Source: Nitrospirota bacterium
Lineage (GTDB): Bacteria; Nitrospirota; Nitrospiria; Nitrospirales; Nitrospiraceae
NCBI GenBank assembly: GCA_016222925.1
Contig: JACRQB010000104.1
Location: 1 to 7,871 of the forward strand
Length of the DNA stretch: 7,871 bases
Reading direction: 5' to 3'
Below, piece by piece: positions 1 to 5,089 of the stretch. The notes under the pieces were generated by a model, which worked only from the letters and a program-made list of their open reading frames with translations, was not told the origin of the DNA and did no database searches. The number at the start of each line of letters is the position of its first letter. The first letter of the stretch is position 1. The position numbers were made by a program, and so were the translations under genes.

Positions 1-349
1 CAATCGTGATCCTAGAGCGATAGGCTACAGTGGGATCGGTTTGCACACGTCACATGTGCGAATGGTTCCGATTGCAGAAAAAGATGGGATGCCATTTGTG
101 CTCCCATCAAGGGAGTCTATGGCTGATCAAACCTATCCATTCCGTCACGCCATCTATCTGTACTTCGATAAGTCACTCAACTCGCCTCTGCCTGACGCAG
201 TGCAGGAATTTCTCGCCTTTGTCACGATGCGGGATGGTGAAGAGACGCTAATCAAGGCAGGGTGGTTTCCACTCCCACCCACCGAGGCGCAGAGCAGGGC
301 GGTCGCCTTGCGAGCTCCGGTTGAACAATCGGGGGCGATGCAGAGATGA
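1..349 (+). CDS. PstS-like phosphate-binding protein, C-terminal part (5' end outside window)
   Basis: An open frame enters from the left edge (first whole codon at base 2) and ends at TGA 347-349, giving about 115 residues. It aligns by eye with the C-terminal third of the complete PstS further right in this window. Both have an AIGYSGIG / GIGYSGIG turn, then a basic-to-proline stretch (MVPIAEKDGMPFV against PLPLAEREGKPFA), a TYPFRHAIYLYFDK / SYPLWRHLLVYVNK segment, a helix before an F-x-x-F core and a closing GWFPLP / GFFPLP. These are typical of the second lobe of periplasmic PstS-family phosphate-binding proteins of ABC importers. A TTG at 41 could be read as a start, but the homology extends upstream of it, so the gene is truncated by the window edge. 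The 14-residue tail after FPLPP differs from the second copy. It probably forms a unit with the porin behind it. Family is fairly certain; exact ligand is inferred from context. Confidence 0.85.
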   Translation, partial: NRDPRAIGYSGIGLHTSHVRMVPIAEKDGMPFVLPSRESMADQTYPFRHAIYLYFDKSLNSPLPDAVQEFLAFVTMRDGEETLIKAGWFPLPPTEAQSRAVALRAPVEQSGAMQR

Positions 350-404
350 CAGTGCCTAATGAAACCGACACGCAGAGTCTGATCCCTACTAAGATTTTTT
401 ACCC

Positions 405-410
405 AGGAGG
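405..410 (+). promoter_or_regulatory. Strong Shine-Dalgarno that fixes the porin start
   Basis: AGGAGG lies 7 bases before the ATG at 418. This is the best ribosome binding site in the left half of the window and argues for 418 rather than the ATG at 346, which overlaps the preceding stop codon (ATGA) and has no such site. Confidence 0.8.
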
Positions 411-417
411 ATATGGC

Positions 418-1998
418 ATGAGAGGATGGTGCCGAAGGGGGCTTACTGGCCAAGTGATGGTTCTTGCTGCGTTGACTGCCGCAACTGTTACGCTGTTCCA
501 GCAACCGGTTGTCGCTCAGGAAGTTTCGGTGAGTCAAAACCCATCGTCGGTTCCTGTGCAAGTTGCCCAACAGGCCGATTTCACGTCGGAAAAGCAGGGG
601 GCGCCGGCTTCCGGACAACAGGCACCGGTTGGAGTTTCCCTTGAAGACCTCCTTCTTCAGAAGGGCACTATCACAAAGGAGGAATGGCTCCGAATTCGCA
701 CGGAGCAGGAATATAAGGCCGCAGACCAAACACGGCGGCTGGAAAACTTGGAGGATTGGAAAAGCAAAACGGAAGTACTTCCGATCCTTCGGGACAAAGT
801 CAATGTCGGTCTAAACGCATTGCAATTCTTATACGGGCATGTCAATGCCAATGTTCCTGAGGGAAAGAGTCAGGACAGTTTCTCCATTCGCCGCGCTGAG
901 ATGGTGTTCTGGGGAAAGCTGAGCGACTATCTTCCCCGTTGGCACATGTTGATGGAGTTCCAGAGTACTGGCCTGACGAGCAACACTCCGACTGGTAATA
1001 GCAGTACTGCAAACGGAAATCCAAGTGTGGCAACCTTCTTTCGCGAAGCCTATATCGATGTGCGTCCGGTTCAATCGTGGGCGCCTAATCTCAATATCAT
1101 CAGAATGGGAATTTTTCGTATGCCCTTCGGCATCTTTACTGAAACGTCAGGTGGTCTGCGAGATATCATCAGCTCTCCATACTTAAACGGTGTGGGTGGC
1201 GGTGGTGGGCCAGGGCAAAACCGAAACGGCACGGGCGGGGCCATCGAATTCATCCAAGAGCGCGATTATTTCGTCGATGTACGTGGGAAAATCATGAACC
1301 GGCTGGAGTATGTGGTCGGGATCATGAATAACAATAACTTTCAGGCCAACGGCATCGTGAGTAACACTTCTGGTATCGGTGGTGCCAATCAGCCGAAAGC
1401 GGTGTACATGCGCTTGCGGTTATTCGGTGACGAAAACTCATTTGTCAGCTTTACGATGATCCAAGGGACTTCAAACAACGCCGGCACCTTCATCAATGGA
1501 CGTGGCAAGGGTCACTTCGATCGGTATGGGGTCGATGCTCGCTGGAACCCGAAGTTCTTGCCTGGTTTCACGGTATACGGAGAATATTGGCAAGGACATG
1601 ACGGGTCAAATGCAACCACCGTAGGGACTCCGGCCAATGGGGGTTGTCTCGATACGACCGTATGCGGTGGCTCTGGTGCGCCTGGTGTGAACCGACAGAC
1701 ATGGTATGTCTTGGCAAAGTATCTGTTTACAGAAGGGCCGCTTGAAAACTTCGAACCGGTCTACATGTATGAAGAATTCAACCCCAATACTAGGCTCTCG
1801 AACGATCGCTATACCAGGCACATTGTCGGCTTGAACTATTACTTTGAAAACTTCCCACCCAAGATGCAGTCCAAAATTCAGTTCAACTATGAGTTCCGGC
1901 ACCATGCGGGACTAGGGTCTGGCATCGCGCTTAATGCTGCTAATGACCCCTTCGCGCAGAACGCCTTCTTCTTGCAGTGGCAGTTGAGGTATATGTAG
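418..1998 (+). CDS. Outer-membrane porin, phosphate-selective porin O/P (OprO/OprP) family
   Basis: A 526-residue beta-barrel porin that should let anions, probably phosphate or polyphosphate, cross the outer membrane. From the ATG at 418 the protein opens with a basic stretch (MRGWCRR) and a hydrophobic core, with a likely signal peptidase I site after VVA (residue 33). Residues about 73-120 are helical and charged (GTITKEEWLRIRTEQE), like the N-terminal helix common in this family. The barrel starts near residue 127. Family-type strands include FSIRRAEMVFWGKLSDYLP (155-173) and FREAYIDVR followed by MGIFRMPFGIF (208-240), the latter matching the usual 'vGqfk-PFG' block. A glycine-rich loop lies near 257-275, and Cys410 and Cys416 sit in a probable external loop. 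The last strand ends LRYM, so Met is terminal and the aromatic residue is penultimate, slightly off the usual terminal Phe. It lies 68 bases after a PstS-like gene, which supports a phosphate role; substrate is inferred, family is fairly sure. Confidence 0.85.
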   Translation: MRGWCRRGLTGQVMVLAALTAATVTLFQQPVVAQEVSVSQNPSSVPVQVAQQADFTSEKQGAPASGQQAPVGVSLEDLLLQKGTITKEEWLRIRTEQEYKAADQTRRLENLEDWKSKTEVLPILRDKVNVGLNALQFLYGHVNANVPEGKSQDSFSIRRAEMVFWGKLSDYLPRWHMLMEFQSTGLTSNTPTGNSSTANGNPSVATFFREAYIDVRPVQSWAPNLNIIRMGIFRMPFGIFTETSGGLRDIISSPYLNGVGGGGGPGQNRNGTGGAIEFIQERDYFVDVRGKIMNRLEYVVGIMNNNNFQANGIVSNTSGIGGANQPKAVYMRLRLFGDENSFVSFTMIQGTSNNAGTFINGRGKGHFDRYGVDARWNPKFLPGFTVYGEYWQGHDGSNATTVGTPANGGCLDTTVCGGSGAPGVNRQTWYVLAKYLFTEGPLENFEPVYMYEEFNPNTRLSNDRYTRHIVGLNYYFENFPPKMQSKIQFNYEFRHHAGLGSGIALNAANDPFAQNAFFLQWQLRYM

Positions 1999-2038
1999 GC
2001 TTTGACGTTGCGAAGTGGAATGATGTAGGGGGGTAGAT

Positions 2039-2589
2039 GTGAGAATTGTTGCTCCTTTTCTGATCCTAACATGGGTAGTGGTGAGTGCCTGCGCCTCCCG
2101 CTACAACGTGTTTCCATCCAAGGCGATGGAAGACATCGACCATAATTTTGATTTTGCGAAGTGGCATATGAGGGCCGATGGATCCAAATCAAAAAAGGTT
2201 CAGCTTGGAGGGCGGCTTGTACAGTCCCAGGCGTCCGGCGGCACAGTAACTATTGTTGTGGCGCAGTAGCCCATCGTCGAACATCCGGCCTATGGGTCCA
2301 AGGAAAATGGAACGAATAATGGCGAATTTGCCATTACCTTCCGAGGACAAATTGAGCCATCAATGCTTCAGCCGGGCAATCGAGTGATGGTTGTAGGGTT
2401 GTAGGGATGACCCATCCGTGGGAAGTCGTTACCGTGAACGACCTCTCCCGAAGCTTTCCCATGGTCGAGGCCCACTGTCTGCATTTCTGGAACACACAGG
2501 GGCGAGGCATTGCGGATTTTCCATTCTATGAAGCAGGATATGTACCCCTTAAACAAGAGACTGTTTGTGCAAGTGCTCCAGCTCGATAA
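2039..2589 (+). pseudogene. slp: Broken Slp-family outer-membrane lipoprotein
   Basis: The gene starts at GTG 2039 behind an AGGGGGG (2027-2033, 5-base spacer), 40 bases after the porin. The first 76 codons give a lipoprotein signal with lipobox VSAC (Cys18), then FPSKAMEDIDHNFDFAKW and VQLGGRLVQSQASGGTVTIV, which I recognise as the Slp family (starvation-inducible outer-membrane lipoproteins; precise function unclear). The frame stops at TAG 2267-2269, but the codons after it continue the family: PIVEHPAYG, NGEFAITFRGQI and LQPGNRVMVVG. A second lesion follows, an 8-bp tandem duplication at 2390-2405 that shifts the frame. Past it, a different frame gives THPWEVVTVNDLSRSFP, HCLHFWNTQGRGIADFP and a final TAA at 2587-2589. 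Removing one 8-bp copy and reading through the amber codon gives a coherent protein of 180 residues, the usual Slp size. Two independent lesions make a functional full-length product unlikely. Sequencing or assembly error is the alternative. Confidence 0.85.
2390..2406 (+). repeat. 8-bp tandem duplication (GTTGTAGG twice) that breaks slp
   Basis: GTTGTAGG occurs at 2390-2397 and immediately again at 2398-2405, with period 8 continuing one more base to 2406. It lies exactly where the Slp coding sequence changes frame. Deleting one copy joins NRVMVVG directly to MTHPWEVV in one frame. Replication slippage or the footprint of an excised element with an 8-bp target duplication would both leave this; nothing else of such an element remains. 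Confidence 0.85.
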
Positions 2590-2659
2590 GGAAAGGAATA
2601 GCTGGCCTTTTGGGGGCGATGAGGGATAGGACGGAGAGAGCCAGCAAAGAGTCACTTAC

Positions 2660-3527
2660 ATGAGAAAAGAAACCTCTGTTAACCGTGAGCTGGGATCAAT
2701 GTTGCTCGTAGTGTCGATTCTCTTCGCTACGTTAAGCATTTCTGCTTGTAGCTTCTTTCACCATGGCCGATCGGTGTATGACCAAGCAGGCATCCGGATC
2801 GGCGTTGAAACTGATCCCTCAGTTCGCCGATCCGGTCAAGCGGTTGTCAATAAACATCCGATCGATATCAGTCCAAAAGAACTCGAGTCTCTCCTTCAGG
2901 TCGACGATTTCAGGCCACCTTGCCACGGCCTTTCGAGAGGCGAAGGAGACCGAGCGCGTGTTCTTCTCTCTGCCGAAACCAGATGTAACTTATAGTGAAG
3001 ATCGGACGGTCGGATTTTTGTTCTTTCGTGGACGCTACCTCCATGTCGTTCTGACCGACCATTCTTCGTTCATTCGTACCGATACCGGTGGGTGGGAAGG
3101 GCGCGAAATCCGAGATATGAAGGGCATGAAACTGTGGGTGGCTGCCCCAGCTCAAGCCGCGAAGGTACCTGATCTGGAAGAGCCACGCTGGGCTCATTTT
3201 GAGAAAGTTCATGTTTCATTAAATGTCAAAGAGGTTGAGGGACTGAAGGAGAGAGCTCCAGCCACACGGATGAATCAAGGGGAAACTGGGGCACCTGCTT
3301 TCCTGCCTACCACGGCATCACCAGCGGTCCGCCAGGGCAGTGCCTCGACGGAGGATTTGCAACTTCAAATTCAAGAGCTCTCCGGTACGAACCAGGAACT
3401 GCGAGGGCGACTTGATGAGCAGGGCCGGCGCATGCAGCAGTTGCAGGACCAGATGGAGCAGTTGCGCCGTATGCCTCCGCAGTCGGATTCAAAGGGTAAG
3501 CCTCGTAAAGCGGTTCCAGCACACTAA
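2660..3527 (+). pseudogene. Frameshifted lipoprotein with C-terminal coiled coil
   Basis: I do not recognise a named family. From ATG 2660 the protein has a lipoprotein signal with lipobox ISAC (Cys30, codon 2747-2749), then DQAGIRIGVETDPSVRR and HPIDISPKELESLLQV up to about base 2903. That frame then degenerates into an arginine- and cysteine-rich tail and stops at 2993-2995. A well-formed protein continues in the next frame from about 2904: ISGHLATAFREAKETERVFF, then YSEDRTVGFLFFRGRYLHVV, PRWAHFEKVHVSLNVKEVEG, a Pro/Ala-rich linker and a Gln/Glu/Leu coiled coil (about 3346-3470, QLQIQELSGTNQELRGRL). It ends at TAA 3525-3527 with a basic tail. The N-terminal lipobox and the C-terminal domain clearly belong together, so the gene is split by an indel near 2900-2912, either a single base or a larger deletion. 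The ATG at 2763 in the second frame is internal and is unlikely to be a real start. A second possible start for the first part is ATG 2699. It follows slp by 70 bases. Confidence 0.7.
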
Positions 3528-3595
3528 TCCTGCTGCCCGCTATTGTCTGTCCGACTCGCCCCCAGTGCGATCCAGACCAGGATATCTGTGGCATG

Positions 3596-3617
3596 CTCCC
3601 AGCCCATGGGGCAGGAG
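3596..3617 (+). terminator. Weak hairpin after the lipoprotein genes, possible terminator
   Basis: CTCC (3596-3599) pairs with GGAG (3614-3617). Inside a small CA/A internal loop, GCCC (3602-3605) pairs with GGGC (3609-3612) around an ATG loop. It lies between the end of the lipoprotein block and the Pho-box-like repeats, where a terminator would be expected. No T-tract follows, so it is not a convincing intrinsic terminator. Confidence 0.25.
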
Positions 3618-3628
3618 TCGGGGGAAGA

Positions 3629-3657
3629 GTTAACACAGAGTTAACATATATGTGACA
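3629..3657 (+). promoter_or_regulatory. Pho-box-like triple direct repeat upstream of pstS
   Basis: Three 7-base units lie exactly 11 bases apart: GTTAACA (3629-3635), GTTAACA (3640-3646) and TGTGACA (3651-3657). The 11-base pitch (one helical turn) is the signature of PhoB/PhoP operators. The TTAACA units match the Bacillus PhoP repeat (TT-A/C/T-ACA with about 5-base spacers). Read on the other strand, the third unit with the next base gives CTGTCAC, the E. coli Pho half-site, with 4-base spacers. No fourth unit is visible at the same pitch on either side. The position, about 250 bases before pstS in an otherwise empty spacer, fits phosphate-starvation control of the pst genes by a PhoB-type regulator not in the window. 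I see no convincing -10 hexamer downstream. The repeat is directly visible; the regulator is inferred. Confidence 0.7.
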
Positions 3658-3708
3658 GTGCGGGAATATCCGCAGCGTACATCTCTAGCGAAGAGAATAG
3701 CTATCTAG

Positions 3709-3843
3709 ATGAGGACCGATCCTCACCGACTTGGGAAACGTATGAAACGGAGGTCTCTTGGTCTGTTCCAGGAATGCCTGGACGGCTATCTTGGTGACAT
3801 TCTTCTCGCGCTACTACAGCGTCAAGGATTCGTGAAGAGATGA
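3709..3843 (+). CDS. Doubtful 44-residue small ORF in the pstS leader
   Basis: The only frame of note in the spacer 3528-3904 runs from ATG 3709 to TGA 3841-3843. It encodes a basic N-terminus (MRTDPHRLGKRMKRRS) and an amphipathic leucine-rich stretch (LDGYLGDILLALLQRQGF). A second possible start is ATG 3742. No clear ribosome binding site precedes either. The start codon overlaps a 6-bp inverted repeat, TGAGGA (3710-3715) and TCCTCA (3720-3725) with loop CCGA, and TCCAGG/CCTGGA (3767-3772, 3777-3782) forms another hairpin inside. It could be a leader peptide, a remnant of a larger gene or chance. I do not recognise it. The rest of the spacer holds only the hairpin and Pho-box-like repeats listed separately. 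Confidence 0.2.
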   Translation: MRTDPHRLGKRMKRRSLGLFQECLDGYLGDILLALLQRQGFVKR

Positions 3844-3893
3844 GGTTTGAAAAAGTAGGAACGTTATTGAGACGAGTCGCGGTTCACAAATGA

Positions 3894-3898
3894 AGGGA
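3894..3898 (+). promoter_or_regulatory. Shine-Dalgarno that favours the pstS start at 3905
   Basis: AGGGA sits 6 bases before ATG 3905. The in-frame ATG at 3890, five codons earlier, has no ribosome binding site and would add MKGWN to the signal peptide, so 3905 is preferred. Confidence 0.55.
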
Positions 3899-3904
3899 TG
3901 GAAT

Positions 3905-4912
3905 ATGCAAAATCATAATCAAATGACCATGCAAGGTCTGGGGTTTGTCTCGAAGACCCTGCTGATCCTGGCCACTATGCTTGTGACGACAAATGCTTTA
4001 GCCGACGAAGTTGTCCAGATGGACAAGAATCTGAAGGGATATGTCAAAGTCAGCGGGGTTTCGGGTAACCTCAATAGCATCGGCTCCGACACACTTAACA
4101 ACCTCATGACACTGTGGGCTGAGGGTTTTAGGAAACAGTATCCGAATGTGAAAATTCAAATTGAGGGAAAGGGATCCAGCACAGCGCCCCCAGCGCTTAT
4201 TGAAGGGACCGCGCAAGTAGGTCCTATGTCGCGCCCGATGAAATCGACGGAAGTTGATTCATTTGAGCGTAAATATAAGTACAAACCGACGGCCTTCCCC
4301 GTTGCTATCGATGCATTGGCGGTGTATGTGCACAAGGATAATCCCATTCAAGGGATGACCATGTCACAAGTCGACGCGGTTTTCTCCAAGACTCGTCGTT
4401 GGGGCGCCAGCCAAAATGTTGAGCGATGGGGCCAATTGGGTGTTGATGGTGAATTGGCCGGATCTCCCGTCAGCTTGTATGGCCGAAATTCTGCATCCGG
4501 CACCTACGGCTTTTTCAAAGAGCATGCGCTGAAAAACGGCGACTACAAAGATGAGGTGAAAGAGCAGCCAGGCTCTGCCTCCGTGGTGCAGGGTATCACG
4601 GAAGATCAGGCTGGTATCGGGTACAGCGGGATCGGCTATTTGACCTCCGGCATCCGCCCGCTGCCTTTAGCTGAAAGGGAAGGCAAACCTTTCGCGGTTG
4701 CGACACAGGAAAATGCGATGAACGGGTCCTACCCTCTCTGGCGGCATCTGCTGGTCTATGTCAATAAAGCGCCGAATAAACCGCTCGATCCGCTCGTGAA
4801 GGAGTTCATCAAGTTTATTTACAGCAAAGAAGGGCAAGCCATCGTCATCAAGGATGGTTTCTTTCCGCTCCCGCAGTCTATGATTGGAAAGGAGATGGCG
4901 AAAGTCGAATAG
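3905..4912 (+). CDS. pstS: Phosphate ABC transporter substrate-binding protein PstS
   Basis: A 335-residue periplasmic protein that captures phosphate and hands it to the PstC/PstA permease. From ATG 3905 there is a signal peptide with core TLLILATMLVTT and a cleavage site ALA-DE after residue 33. Phosphate-binding elements of the family are visible: SIGSDTLNN (58-66), EGKGSSTAPPAL (87-98) at a helix N-terminus, the MSRPM segment, AIDALAVYVHKDNP at the hinge strand, and YGRNSASGTYGFFKEH with Arg194, Ser196, Ser198, Gly199 and Thr200. The C-terminal lobe has IGYSGIGYL and closes with GFFPLP. Length is normal for PstS and no lesion is seen. It lies downstream of the Pho-box-like repeats and 177 bases before pstC. 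The wide gap between the two genes is common where the binding protein is made in excess. It is clearly a paralogue of the partial protein at the left edge. An alternative start is 3890. Confidence 0.95.
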   Translation: MQNHNQMTMQGLGFVSKTLLILATMLVTTNALADEVVQMDKNLKGYVKVSGVSGNLNSIGSDTLNNLMTLWAEGFRKQYPNVKIQIEGKGSSTAPPALIEGTAQVGPMSRPMKSTEVDSFERKYKYKPTAFPVAIDALAVYVHKDNPIQGMTMSQVDAVFSKTRRWGASQNVERWGQLGVDGELAGSPVSLYGRNSASGTYGFFKEHALKNGDYKDEVKEQPGSASVVQGITEDQAGIGYSGIGYLTSGIRPLPLAEREGKPFAVATQENAMNGSYPLWRHLLVYVNKAPNKPLDPLVKEFIKFIYSKEGQAIVIKDGFFPLPQSMIGKEMAKVE

Positions 4913-5089
4913 ATTTTCACGCGAGTTAGCCGGAGTGCGTTAACGGTGAAGCACGAATAGTCGGTGCGCTGTTGTGAGAAGTGCAATCCGGATCGTAATG
5001 CAGGAACATCAAGGGAAGAAGGTACGGCCGAAGTATGACAGTTCGGAGAGTCCTCCTCGGGCCAGGGTTCCATTCCAACCCCGGCCCGG

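Noticed and set aside
346..417. Upstream porin start at ATG 346 overlapping the previous stop (ATGA)
   Set aside because: It would put 24 hydrophilic residues before the signal peptide and has no ribosome binding site, whereas ATG 418 has AGGAGG at good spacing and begins a normal signal peptide.
154..729. Minus-strand frame of 191 codons across the PstS-like/porin junction
   Set aside because: Basic, low-complexity translation without a domain; it lies opposite two clear + strand genes.
2407..2589. Independent 60-residue gene starting at ATG 2407
   Set aside because: It is the C-terminal third of the Slp protein placed in another frame by the 8-bp duplication, with no ribosome binding site.
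2890..2915. Programmed ribosomal frameshift joining the two lipoprotein halves
   Set aside because: No slippery heptamer and no obvious downstream structure; ordinary mutation is simpler, especially beside another broken gene.
2763..3527. Independent 254-residue protein starting at ATG 2763
   Set aside because: Its first 45 or so residues are an out-of-frame reading of the lipoprotein N-terminus; only the part after about 2904 looks like real protein, so it is the second half of a split gene.
4951..4967. GCAC...GTGC hairpin between pstS and pstC as a terminator or attenuator
   Set aside because: Only a short stem with a bulge and no T-tract; too weak to call.
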